A DNA stretch of 64,000 nt from Euglena gracilis (Eukaryota > Euglenida > Euglenophyceae > Euglenales): positions 55,805,341 through 55,869,340 of the forward strand of contig CP154955.1 of the NCBI GenBank assembly GCA_039621445.1, read 5' to 3'. Positions 34,281 to 44,378 of this stretch are shown here, in pieces. Below the pieces are notes generated by a model. The model did no database searches. It saw nothing but the letters and a program-made list of their open reading frames with translations, and was not told the DNA's origin. The translations under genes were made by a program, and so were the position numbers. Positions within the stretch are counted from its first letter, which is position 1; each line of letters begins with the position of its first letter.

Positions 34281-34899
34281 TAGTTGCATACAGTTACTGT
34301 TTAATTTGCTCTGTTTCTGTTGCTCTTAGAAATGAGGAACATTATTACTTCTGATTATAATATTGTTTTGTTGCGCAAAAACTCACGACATACACCGGAA
34401 AGCAAACACATGAAAACATACTCAATGTAATAAAACCGAAATATGCACAAAATTTTCAATCAACTGAAAAGGAAGCGGAAAAACGTTTGCGAAAGAACGA
34501 AAATTATAGTGTAAACTGGCATACTAGCAGGCATCATCAAGCGGAATGTGATATTTACCGCTTCTGTTTATGTGATTTTCTCCCCCCCCCCCGGTTGCAG
34601 GGGGTTTCATGTTCTTTCCTCGCCAACGACAGCAGAATGCAGGTGTGAGTCTGCACGTTGTTCCTGTTTTTGTATTTTTCCGACCGATGTCGTTCATTTT
34701 CATAGAATTGTAAAAAAAAATGGGTTGTTTTGGTTCTGTTTTGGACTTCATAGGACTCCGTTACGGCAAGCCAAACGTCCATCAGAATTGGCCGAAATCG
34801 GGAACTCTTCCAGAAACTTCACAGCCCTATATTGGAAGCGGTTTTTCGCTTCCTCTTCCGTTTACAAGGCATCAGAAATTTTGGGCAATTTACGCCACC

Positions 34900-35467
34900 G
34901 AAGTTTGTCATGCCGTTTATCGATGGCATCAGTTCATGGGTGCTGGAGCCCAACCCTTGAAAGACAAAATTGTGTTTGTGATTGCGCGCACCAACACAAT
35001 TATGTTTGTCGCGCATTTCAACTTTTTTTCCCTTCAAGGGTTGGCTTCTTCTGCCTGGTTCTTTGCATCAAAACTGGTTGTGCGGATCCCAGGTATAAGT
35101 TGGGTGGAAATCCCTTTCATTCCCTGTGGACCCCATTTCTTCCCCTCTGCGCATCCCTTGCCAAACACCCCGCGCTCGCCCTCCTTTCCCTACCTCCTTC
35201 CTTCCGGCTTGGGCACACCGCACCCACACACCCCAGTTCTTCCTCCCCGCATTTTAACAAACTCCCCCAAAACACCACACCAAGGCGCCGCAAGAGAAGG
35301 AGTCCGTCAAACAACCAGATGCACACCGCCGGCAGTTCAGGTTCAACCAGGGAAACAGCCGAAAGGAGCAAGAAAGGCAGTAAGGTCCTGTCCTGTGCCG
35401 CTTTTTCTGTGTTTTTTTTTCACTCTCAGGGGGAAAGGTCCTGGGGTTTCGACGTGCCCAAGCCCTC
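34900..35467. other. D1/D2 junction zone
   Basis: GCGCAAATG-type repeat to about 35030, then C-rich sequence with long but unsupported frames. Copy D2 starts being recognisable near 35468. Confidence 0.45.
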
Positions 35468-35512
35468 CGGGCCGATCACTGGACCGCTGAGGCTTCGAAA
35501 TGGTCCGGCCTA

Positions 35513-35709
35513 CCATCCCCCCCCCTCTAGATTGCACTGTACCCCCCTAGATTGCACTTTTTTGTTTCCCAAACAGGGTTGTGCCTGGAATATGCAAGGG
35601 TCTCTCCCTTCATTGACCCCTCAGTGGACCCCCCCTGGGTTGCACTTTTTGGCTGGACCCCGTCTCAGATGGAATGTAAGGTGGGTGCAATCTAGAGGGG
35701 GGGGGATGG
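35513..35709. mobile_element. TA-flanked MITE with perfect TIRs, empty site in D1
   Basis: Starts CCATCC, a C-run and CTCTAGATTGCAC; ends with the exact complement GTGCAATCTAGAG, a G-run and GGATGG. TA lies on both sides. D1 near 18321-18330 reads straight through (GGTCTATCCCGG) where D2 has GCCTA, element, TATCCCGG. An internal extra copy of TCTAGATTGCAC sits by the left end. Confidence 0.9.
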
Positions 35710-35776
35710 TATCCCGGAGGGGGGTCTCATCCAACAGCAAGCCCCCCCGGTCGGTAAGCACAAGCCTGGTCCGGAC

Positions 35777-36125
35777 CACCTGGAGTGGCATTTTCGGTAT
35801 TCATTCGGCTGGGGGGAGGTGCAAGGATCGGATGCTGATTTGCCGTGGCATTCCTCCCGATGTTGCGCATGCCCCAGCCACCGCAGCAACCCGGGGGTGG
35901 GGTGCGTGCTCTAGGGTGCCTGCCCTAGCAGGCACCCCGGGGGAGGGGGTCCGGGGGGGACCCAGAAAATTTTCATTGAAAATGGCCGTTTCCGGGGTTG
36001 GAGGGGGGTGCCTGCTATGGGCAGGCCCCAAAAACCCGACCCCCCGGGGGGTCGGATGGGGTGCTATGGGTGCCTGTCCCAAGAACCCCCCTCGTGGGGC
36101 AGGCACCCAAGTAAGCACAAACATG
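35777..36125. mobile_element. Family 3 repeat block between GTCCGGAC direct repeats
   Basis: The right half matches the family 3 element at 47487-47764 (GGGTGCCTGC and GGGTCGGATGGG blocks) and ends GTAAGCACAAACATG. The 8-mer GTCCGGAC stands at 35769-35776, just after another family 3 end (GTAAGCACAAGCCTG), and again at 36126-36133. This looks like two insertions at one target, or a tandem product. Confidence 0.5.
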
Positions 36126-36629
36126 GTCCGGACGTGGGACGTCAATTGGGTGTATGGCCATTTGTATTGCAATAAAACCGGACACCCTCTGGTCATTGGC
36201 GAGGGGGTTCATCAGACATGGGGGTGGGCAGGCACGTCGTATCGCGTATTGTGCGGGAACTGGTGTGGATACAAATTGTTGGACAGGGACTTCTGAGGAC
36301 GTTGCTGCCAGGCTTCTTTGTAACAACCCCGGGTTGGGCGGGGGGGGTCAGTCACGCCTCCGGCCGGGACCCCAGCACCTTCGGTGGGGGGCATCCCCCG
36401 GAGGCGGAAAGGGTGCTCCCCTCCCTGCCTGCCCCAATCACCGAGGGGGTGCAACCTTCCTGAGAAAGAAGCCTTCTTGCTGGTGGCGGCCTCCGTTAAC
36501 GTGGCGCCCTTGACATAACGAAGGCCAGCGGGGGGGAACTCGTGCTCAGTAACGCTGCGCTGGGCCGGGAGGACTGACACAGAGAAGGGGCTCAGGATGG
36601 GGAATGGTTGCTCAGGGAGGGCAGAGCCT

Positions 36630-36733
36630 CGACGGGGGCATGGACCCACCGTCTGCCGGCGGGGGTCTTGTGCACCACCTGGTCCTGCTGCATGCCGTCA
36701 CAGCCGCAGTCGGTGGCAGGCGGCGGGTTTGCG
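36630..36733 (-). pseudogene. Family B, copy B2, last exon, stop lost
   Basis: Reads PPATDCGCDGMQQDQVVHKT and PAGRRWVHAPVEAL in the frame equivalent to B1. The stop used in B1 is gone, and the frame reads on for about 13 residues. The first residues after CDG differ sharply from B1 and B3. Decay is likely. Confidence 0.5.
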
Positions 36734-37045
36734 GCAATGTTTTCCACCAGCCTGCCCCGGGAAGGTTTGCACGATAGCACGTTATGTGTAAACCTTTCCC
36801 TTTATTTGAATATGTTCTGTGTTTGTGTGTGCTGTATGTGTTTGTTTTGTGTGTAGGTCTTTATTTGCATATGTTTATGTGGTTGTACCGTACACATAAA
36901 AAATATACTCCATTCCAAAAGTGTCATCCATGAGGGTAGGAGATCTCATTCAGGTTTCGACCTCCGGGGTTCCTGTAATGTTCGTGCCGTTTCCCATTTT
37001 TGTGGACTTTGTTTTTCCTGACCTGCGTGCAGTGGTTCTGTTCTA

Positions 37046-37804
37046 ACCCCCCCCCCCCCAAAATAAGACCCCCCAAAAATAAGACCCCCCCTGGGCCGAT
37101 CGAGCAAAAATCCAAAAATAAGACCCCCCCCATAAATAAGACCCCCCCTGACGGCGCGAAGCGCCGGGGACCATACATCTCTTTAAGGACCCCGGGGGGG
37201 GGTGCTGGGCTAGGGCTAGAAATTTGGGCTGGCTAGCCCGCCCCCCCCGGCGGGGGGGGGGGGCTGGACCCCGGCTGGACCCGAACCGGGGCGAGCTGGA
37301 CTGAAATCGGAAAAATGCCCAAAAATGACCTGCAAAACACAGTTTTGAAAAAATGATGCATCTGAAACCCCCCAAAAATGCCCCAAACGCCCCCCAAACC
37401 CCATTTTTGGCCACTTTTGAACACAGTTTTTCAAAAAATTTCGGCGCTTTGCGCCGAAAAATTTTGGGCTGGACCCCCAAAAAAGGGGCTGGCTAGCCGG
37501 CGGGGACGGGGAAAATTTTCCCTGAGAAATTGCCAAAAAACCCAAATTTCACACACAAAAATGATGAAATTCAAAAAATTTCAGATTCTTGAAGTGCAAA
37601 AAACATGCTAAATGCCAACTTACACAAATTTACACATGGCGCGAAGCGCCGAAGGAAAATTTTTAGTGTTTTTGGGAACCTGAAAAATGATGTTTTTTTC
37701 GGGCCCGGGTCGGTCAAGAAAAAATCCAAAAATAAGACCCCCCCTGGAGGTTTCCAGCAACGGACCCAAAAATAAGACCCGGATCTTATTTTTGGGGGGG
37801 GGTT
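37046..37804. mobile_element. CCCCCCC-AAAATAAGAC TIR element, empty site in D1
   Basis: Left: TA, A, a run of 15 C, AAAATAAGACC. Right: GGATCTTATTTTT, a run of 9 G, TT, TA. Subterminal blocks (CCAAAAATAAGACCCCCC) recur on both sides. D1 is uninterrupted at 20425-20464 (GGTTCTGTC ... CATATGAAAAAGAAGC), and D2 shows the same flanks split by 759 bp. Inside are GGCGCTTTGCGCC palindromes and G-runs; no coding potential. Confidence 0.85.
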
Positions 37805-38100
37805 TACTCAATATGAAAAAGAAGCAAAGCAAAACTCATATGTTTATATTGCCAATTGAGATTTTTGTTGAATTCCAAAGACATCCTTGCCTGGACACTC
37901 TGAAGTATTTCACCAAACACCCCCTTTTGACAAAATGCGATGCAGGCTTTCTTTCCCAACGTGGTTAAGGGGGCCCAGGGGGAATTCAGGGATTTTCTCG
38001 AAGACCACCTCCGGGGGGGGGGGGGTTGGCTGAAAAAAAAATGTTGGTTGGATCTTCCCCCCTCACAAGGGGAGGGGGGGTCCGGGCGAGGGGTCCCATT

Positions 38101-38313
38101 AGGGCGGTCCTTAAAGAAATAATAAAAAAGCACACTCAATGAAAAATATACAAAAAAAATGGGTTAAGAAATTTAGCATTTTTCGGCGAGAACAGGTCGA
38201 CATCAAGAAAAAAATTGATTCCTGGCATCCTTGGACCATCACCCATCCACCCAAATCATCAAAAAATGTGTCTTTCGACACTGTATTTTTTGACCCCGTT
38301 TGAGTCCCAATCC
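38101..38313. mobile_element. hAT-like MITE, family 1, right-truncated copy
   Basis: Starts AGGGCGGTCCTTAAAG and shares the family interior (GGCATCCTTGGACCATC). Flanked by GTCCCATT (38093-38100) and GTCCCATA (38314-38321). D1 at 20721-20735 has the uninterrupted GGTCCTATCAGCTGCC. The right TIR is missing although the target duplication remains. Confidence 0.8.
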
Positions 38314-38399
38314 GTCCCATAAGCTGCCGGGCTGGACCTGGCTGGCTCCCGAAAACAGGCAAAAAAAGTCCACATCCAGCTGGGTTGGATTTTTCAACC

Positions 38400-39580
38400 T
38401 AAATTTTGAGGGAAACCCCGAAAAAGTCCCAACAAATGTCCGGTTTTAATTCTTGGCCGAGTTTCACCCCTTTTCAAAAACTTTCAGCACTTTCCACCCA
38501 AAAACATTTCCCGGTCCATCCCGGCTTTGACGGGCTGCAAAAGCTAATTTATCAGGGGGATTAGGCTTCGATATAAAGGCAGGTGGGGGGGTCCCGGCAC
38601 CCCCTCTGGCCCAGGAGGGGGGAGGGGTGGGGGGACACCCCCCCCCCACATAAACAGGGGCGGTCTGGGTGACCGATTCTTCGCGCCGTGGTCAAAAAGT
38701 TTTGACCCCCCAAAATGGCCAAAAGTGCCATTTTGGTCACTTTTGGGGCAAAATTTTGACAAAATGCAAAAAAAAATTTCAGCGCAAAGCGCCAGAAGGA
38801 AAAAAAAATGACCTTTTTGGGGAGGGCAACCCCCTGGGTCGGTCCGGACCCCCCCTTCGGTCTAGGGCGAGGGGGACCCCTTCTTATGCATGGCTGGGGA
38901 AAAAGGTGCTGGCTGACCTCCAGGCAGGGTATTAGAGGTCCGGAGGGGGGGGGATTGGATCCCACCTCCCCTGTGCAAAAACATTTCCGCTGCTTTGCGC
39001 CGAGAAAGATTTTCTGGGCCTTGAAAGGCCAAAAATCACGGTTTCGAATTTTTTTTGGAAAAATCAGCGATTTTTCCAAGATCAACCCCGAGAATTTCAA
39101 TTTGGTTCCCTCAGTCAGAAGGGGGGGGGGGAGGGGGAGGTACCCTGCCCCTGGGGGAGGGGAGCAGCGACAGCCGGGTTCTGGCTTAAGAAATTTCCTG
39201 ATACGGAATGCAGCTTCACAATGGGGGTTCCATGATAATCATCCACTCAAGAATTTAACGCCCATTCCACCATGGACAACAAAAAATTGGCTCCTGGCAA
39301 ACATTTAGGGTAAAGCAGGGAGGGTTGTGTGGGTTTTGTTGGAATACGCTTCTTGGATTTTATTCCTTGGGTGGCAGACAATCAAAAACTGTGACACCAA
39401 TTCCATGTAGCTTGTCTCTGCCTTTTAAATGAACCGTATTTTTTTTGCTAACTTCAAAGTCCACCTATGCACGACCCCCCCCCCCTACAATGGAGAGAGA
39501 AGGTCGACCCACCCATCTTCCACCAGAAACCCAACACATTCCGTATATAGTCTGTTAAGATTCTGAAATTTTAGGTTGCT
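38400..39580. other. Repeat-rich D2 segment, no exon seen
   Basis: GC-rich GGACCCCC-type repeats alternate with GGCTGGCTGGAAAAA-type sequence also present at 20.6-21.0, 40.6 and 42.5 kb. From about 39187 the D1-like sequence resumes. Confidence 0.4.
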
Positions 39581-39672
39581 CCCCCACCCAACAAACACGT
39601 GGGTGATAAAAATTGCGGTCTGAAGAATGGTGTTCACTGGACAGGGTACAGGACCACGCATTCCACAAGGCA

Positions 39673-39720
39673 ACTATGGAGCCTTGCCTGGACATGATAA
39701 GAACATAGGCACGTCTGGTT
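39673..39720 (-). CDS. Family B, copy B2, CLCSYH exon fragment
   Basis: NQTCLCSYHVQARLHS, in frame with the B1 and B3 equivalents. No clear acceptor; may be part of a decaying gene. Confidence 0.45.
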
Positions 39721-40439
39721 CCCCAAGTCGCCGCACACATATCAGCCACAGGGAGCCTTGCAACTGGCTGAGATCTGAGGAGGGGGTTGAGAAAAGGTCC
39801 ACAAAAAAACACAATAAAAGAGAAACAACTTTTCATTTATGCACCTTGGAGGGTCCAGGTGTAGAAAAAAAAACATGATTTTAGCAAATTTGGGAACATG
39901 ATGGTTCTAGAAATATGCAATTTGTTGCCAAAAATATGACAAAAAATTGGCACAGGAGAAAATCTCACCGAAAATGCAGAATTCCTCCAAATTAAAATTT
40001 TCTGGAGCAGAACTCGCAAACTTGGCCAACAGTAAACAAAAGCCCCCAGAACTGCAACTTTTCCAAAATCGAGAAACAACAAAAAAAATGAAAGAAACAC
40101 ATTTCGTCCCCCCCCATTCCCTGCCAAACAGCGCCAACCAACTCCGGATCTGGATTCCACCGGACACCAGACGCCTGGACACAACAGGAGTCCAGCTGGC
40201 ATATGCAACCCCTCCAACCACTGACCATACAGATCAGAACCAGTCATTATGGGCCCATTGCAACCCACCTTCAAATCCCCCAGCCTAACCAATGCCTCAG
40301 CAGGACGTTTGCATACTTTGACTCAGCTTGGAAATAAATAGAGTTGCCCCCCCCCCCTCTGCTGGCTTGCTGGCGTGGCCTCCCGGAAAAGTTTACCCTT
40401 TTCCTTGGTCCCAATGGACCATATGGACCCAAAAATTGG

Positions 40440-41850
40440 AAAATGAAAATATGTCTCGCTTTCTTCAGAAAGATTGGTTGCAGTATTTCATCATTTTGCT
40501 TAAAAAAAACACACTACTACTATTTCGAGGGGAAATCCCATCAAAGTCTGGTGGCGAAAGTGGGACAGGTTACTCGCAGGCAGGCTTCGTTTTAAGGCCC
40601 CCAGGGGGGGACCTCCTCCCCCCTCCCACCCAGTCCGGTGCGGGACCCCCTCAAGAAATGCCATCCGAGGCCACTTCCCAAAAATCCCCCCAAAATCTTC
40701 CCTTGGGGTGGGGGAGTTGGACCCACCCACCCATGCACCTCCTCCCCGGGGTCTTCTGTGTTAAAAGAATCCAAATTCAAATCCAACTGCAAAAAATTGC
40801 TTTCCCAGAATTTGAGCTGGGCAGTCCCTTTCCAACCCATTTCCACCATTTTTTTTAGCCCATCTTTGCCCTTCCAAAGGCAAAACATCCTCCATTCAGC
40901 CACCCTTTGGGTGGATAAAAGGAAAGAAAACTCGTCGATGAAAAAGCTGGGGCTGGCTGGACTCCCCCAAAATCCCGAATCAATCCCGGAGCCAAAGTGG
41001 CCCCGGGGTGGAAACACTTTGCCCTAATTGACATCCCGCTTGCAAACAACACCAAAAACAACAGGAAAACCCCAAATCCCAAATCAAGATCCCCTCTGCT
41101 GCTCTTTTGATGCATTCTTTCAAAAGCCTTGACGTGAGGGGTTTTAAATTGTCGCCCTTTGGCTGTGTTTGTCTTTGATTTCTTGGATTTATTTCCGGAA
41201 TGAGGAAGGCATAAGCAGGGGAGGGGAAATTTGTGCTAACAGCCCCCCCTCAATATGTGCTAAAATATGCGAGAAGGTGCGGTGCGCTAAACATGTGGAA
41301 AGAAATAGGCGAAAAGTATGTGGTTTTTCCAAAATCAGCCATATTTGGACATGTTCAGGTGACCCAACTGGCAAATCATTTCAACCAATTTCGGACCATT
41401 TTGGAACAGTTTTTGTCCATCGCCGGCCACAAACAGCTGTTTTCGAGCCACTCCGGGGCCATTTTGGACCAGTCACACAGACATTTTGCCTTCTTTTTAG
41501 CTGTTTTTGGCCATTTTCAGCAAAGTAGGAGGACATTGCAATGTAAAATGGCCCAATGATCAAAATAACAGCTGATTTGTCAAACCAACAGCGGCCATTT
41601 TTTTAAAACCAAAACGGCCAACGTTGGTCCAGAAATGGCTCAAAAACGGCCCAGTAGTGTGGCTCAGTATTGCCCAAAATGGGCTAAAATTGGCAAAAAA
41701 AAGAAGCAAAAAGTGGCCCCAAAATCAAAGAACATGGCCTGAAATGGTTGGAAGAAAATGGCCCCAATAAGATGCGGAAAACAATGGTTGGAAGAAAATG
41801 GCCCCAAGAAGATGCGGGAAACATGTGGGAATGGGCAAAATAGGCAATTG
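40440..41850. other. Extra D2 segment, no exon seen
   Basis: About 1.2 kb absent from D1. It opens near CAGGCTTCGTTTTAAGGCCCCC, which resembles a family 2 element terminus, and ends in a TGGCCAAAA-type degenerate tract (41.40-41.80 kb). Confidence 0.4.
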
Positions 41851-41906
41851 ACTCCCAGAACAGACCACACCAAACGATGGGGGTGTGGCATGCGCACCGT
41901 GCTGGC

Positions 41907-41987
41907 CCGAGCTGGGCATGCGGTCCCTGGGTGGGAAGCGTTGGACAAGAAGAGGGCATTGTTCGCACAACCACAGGCTCGCAGCTC
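41907..41987 (-). CDS. Family B, copy B2, CGC exon
   Basis: ELRACGCANNALFLSNASH then PGTACPAR: the exact counterpart of 22678-22758, intact in frame. Confidence 0.5.
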
Positions 41988-42788
41988 AGAACCCCCAGCC
42001 CCCGCCCCCGTCACGCGTGATCGAGCAAGGGTTAAAACGTTGCCCCCTGCAGTTGCAGCAATGATAACGCAGCACCACTGCGCTGACATATTAATTGACA
42101 AAAAAAGAGCAAGCAACACCAAACGAGCAATACAAACAAACACTATTTCCTGTCTTTGTATGGTCACTGGGGGGTGTTGGGTGGGTGGGTGGGTGGATTG
42201 GGGATATCCAGCTCCATAACATGCCTCCTTGCCATTTTTGCTTCTCCAGCAGAAGAAGGAACAGTGTATCTTGCATCAGCCACACATTCACTTAATGACC
42301 CTGAGGGGAATGACCATTTGTTCCTGGGACCGACCCACCCACCCACCCACTTGTTTACCTCCGAAAACCCACGCTCCCCCAACCCCCCCCCTCAACAGTG
42401 GTTCCCATCCACCCACCCATCCATGCCAACCCCCCAAAAAAACTCCCCCACACCACCAACCCTTCAAAAAAAGGCACAGATAGGAAAAAATACGCCGGGC
42501 TGGGCTGATCTGTGGGGGGGGGCTTTCTTAAGGACCCTGGAGGGTCTCACAGGCTGGCTGGAAAAAAGGCGCTGGCTGGACCCACCCCCCCAAGGGAGGG
42601 TCCAGGGGGGGGGTCCGGCCGGCTGGACCCAGCAAGTACCCCCCAAAATGCCCCAAAAAGCCCAAATCCAGTTGGGTTGGCACTTTTCAGCCAAAATTTG
42701 GAAATGGAAACCCCAAAGCGACCCCAAAATGCCATTTTGCGGCCATTGAGGTGGCCAAATTCGCACTTAGGGGTTTCATCTTTGTGAT

Positions 42789-43040
42789 TTGCGCATTCGA
42801 GCAAATTTACCATTTTTGCGAAACACCTTGGACCAGCACCATGACAGAAAACAGTTTATGAACTGTTGCAACCCTTCATTAGAGGTTTCTAACTCTCTGG
42901 GGTTAGGTACGCAAGTTGCTTACCGAGTGATGCGAAGAGGGCCGTGGGTGAGCCTGGTGCTCTCGGATGTCAAACAGGTGGGAAGCGCAAACCGGCTGTT
43001 ACGACAATTGGCAGGACACCGGAGCGATATGCGATATTAA
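42789..43040 (+). CDS. Short plus-strand ORF in D2
   Basis: 83 codons with TQVAYRVMRRGPWVSLVLSD and GSANRLLRQLAGHRSDMRY at the end. D1 has related DNA at 29640-29700, where the frame is not kept. Uncertain. Confidence 0.3.
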   Translation: MRIRANLPFLRNTLDQHHDRKQFMNCCNPSLEVSNSLGLGTQVAYRVMRRGPWVSLVLSDVKQVGSANRLLRQLAGHRSDMRY

Positions 43041-43149
43041 ATCAGTTGTGCAGTGAAATTAGCTCATGATGCCGCCAAAAAAAGAACCTGTCCAGGACTA
43101 TGCCACTTTGAAACGTGTTTTGGCATGGCTGTGCTGTGGCCACCTGTCC

Positions 43150-44210
43150 AGTTTGAGGCAGTGGTTGGTGCGCGCCAAAGTGCGCACGATGTTGGTGCTC
43201 GCCAAAGCGCGCACGATGTTGGTGCGCATTTGCGCAAACACGCGCACCACTTTGGGAAACTGGTATGGTTTTTGCATGGGCGCTGAAGCGCACACAAACG
43301 ATGTGTTCATATTAAAACACTGATGATTATCACAGCCCTACATTGTTTTTGAGCGTAATGTGCGTTGATAAGCGCTTTGCCACGCAGGAACAACCTTTTT
43401 GTTTGTGGGCGCTAATACGCGCACGAACAGTTCATCATTCTCTTCAATTTTGTGCGTTGACAGGGGGCTTTAGCGCACACAAGCAAAATTATGTACATGT
43501 CGCTAAAGGGCGCACAATCACTTGTCAATTGTGCGATACCGGTGGGGGGAAAAATCTGACCGGGAACAATTGCCGACGGGAAAAATTCTGCCGGGAAAAA
43601 TATTGGACGAATCCTTAAAATGCCGGGAAAAAACCTGAACGCTCGCTTAAACCAGGTGGGAAAAAATATTAGACAGCTGAAAAAAAAACCACAAAGGTTT
43701 TGCGCCAACCAACAATTGAATGAGAAAGCATGGCTGCACCTGTGAAACCAAACAGAAAGCGTGCATTCCGCTGGGGTGATAAGGCCGCCGTGTTGACAGA
43801 CATGAAGCGGTTTCTGGCACACAACTTATAAATTATGAATATTCCTGCTGCAAATCGGCGCGTAGCGCCGAAGATTTTTTTGGGGGGTCATTCACTAGAG
43901 GAAATTGGACTTTCCTTAAATCTGCCGGGAAAAATCCTGGACGGATCCTTAAAAAGGCGGGAAAAATCCTGGACAAAATTTCGTCCAGAATTTTTCCCAC
44001 AACATTTTTTCCCGCACAAGTTTTCTCCCCCCCGGTACCATCTGCTCGTCCGTGAGGCACTCGCTGCCGGCCTGGTGGGTGCTTACGAGGCCAGAATGGG
44101 CCCATAATACCGCGCTTTGGCACAAATGAACCACCTCTGCAACCAACGATTCACTGGCGTTTGACGGTTTGCATATTTTGTCACACCGTTTATCGACCCC
44201 ATGAATAAAC
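43150..44210. repeat. GCGCAAATG / TTTATCGA repeat, D2 side
   Basis: GTGCGCATTTGCGCAAA, GCGCACACAAACGATG and CACCGTTTATCGACCCCATG relate this stretch to 30020-30330 and 34906-35030. Between 43550 and 44030 the word GCCGGGAAAAA(T) recurs with various spacing. Confidence 0.5.
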
Positions 44211-44257
44211 CGTTGGGAGGCCTTCGGTGGTAAGGCTGGGCGCCTGGGCGGAGGGAC

Positions 44258-44378
44258 CCCCAGCGGCACTCCACGTACCCCACGGTGTGGAGGATCTGCC
44301 GGACCTGGAGGTTCTTCGGCGGGTTGTGCTCGTCGAGCTCGACCACGATCACGTCGGAGAGCCAGGCCGACAGGAGCC
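44258..44378 (-). CDS. FkbM gene 1, C-terminal domain exon
   Basis: Acceptor GCTTTTAG, then LLSAWLSDVIVVELDEHNPP and KNLQVRQILHTVGYVECRW; donor GGGG/GTCCCT. FkbM proteins typically have V.VE.D..N..K...VR..L...GY here. The counterpart in FkbM gene 2 at 63115-63190 has KNLAVRKVLGKAGYTECRWG and is likewise followed by a splice boundary. Confidence 0.8.

Larger units (their letters stand above)
30553..34855. repeat. GAAGCGG hairpin series in element 2
   Basis: Hairpins at about 30553-30572 (TGAAGCGGAAAACCGCTTCA), 31174-31190, 31524-31542, 31848-31867 (TGAAGCGGAAACCGCTTCA), 32423-32443, 32707-32728, 32794-32816, 33867-33884, 34470-34486, 34538-34565 and 34833-34855. The loop is often AAA or TTT. 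None is found between the two elements. Confidence 0.85.
30417..34899. mobile_element. Hairpin-studded TIR element 2
   Basis: Left end GGCGGCGTAAATTGCCCA (identical to element 1), right end TGGGCAATTTACGCCACC. TA precedes the left end; GA follows the right end, so one TA has probably mutated. Subterminal right sequence resembles element 1: TCTTCCA(A)GAAA and GGCCAA-like blocks, then a hairpin 40-60 bp from the end. It carries at least ten GAAGCGG hairpins, a broken plus-strand ORF with a nested hAT-like MITE, and a second ORF at 34032-34280. It sits in a GCGCAAATG repeat next to the D1/D2 junction. Confidence 0.8.
35470..44210 (+). repeat. Segmental duplication, copy D2
   Basis: Counterpart of D1 (see the D1 entry for paired positions). 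It lacks the 5.75-kb insertion, element 1, element 2 and the (GTAT)n expansion. It has its own insertions at 35513-35709, 37046-37804, 38101-38313 and an unexplained extra 1.2 kb at about 40.57-41.83 kb. Confidence 0.85.

Noticed and set aside
23314-34855. CRISPR array
   Set aside because: The GAAGCGG repeats are hairpins with irregular spacing (tens to over 1000 bases), variable flanks and no cas genes, in a eukaryotic context.
30417-34899. Integrated virus or virophage
   Set aside because: No capsid, polymerase or packaging-ATPase motif was recognised, and 4.5 kb with short TIRs and TA flanks fits a transposon better.
34548-36296. 582-codon plus-strand open frame
   Set aside because: It crosses the right end of element 2, the D1/D2 junction and two MITEs; composition is C-rich and the text is low in information. 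Chance open frame.
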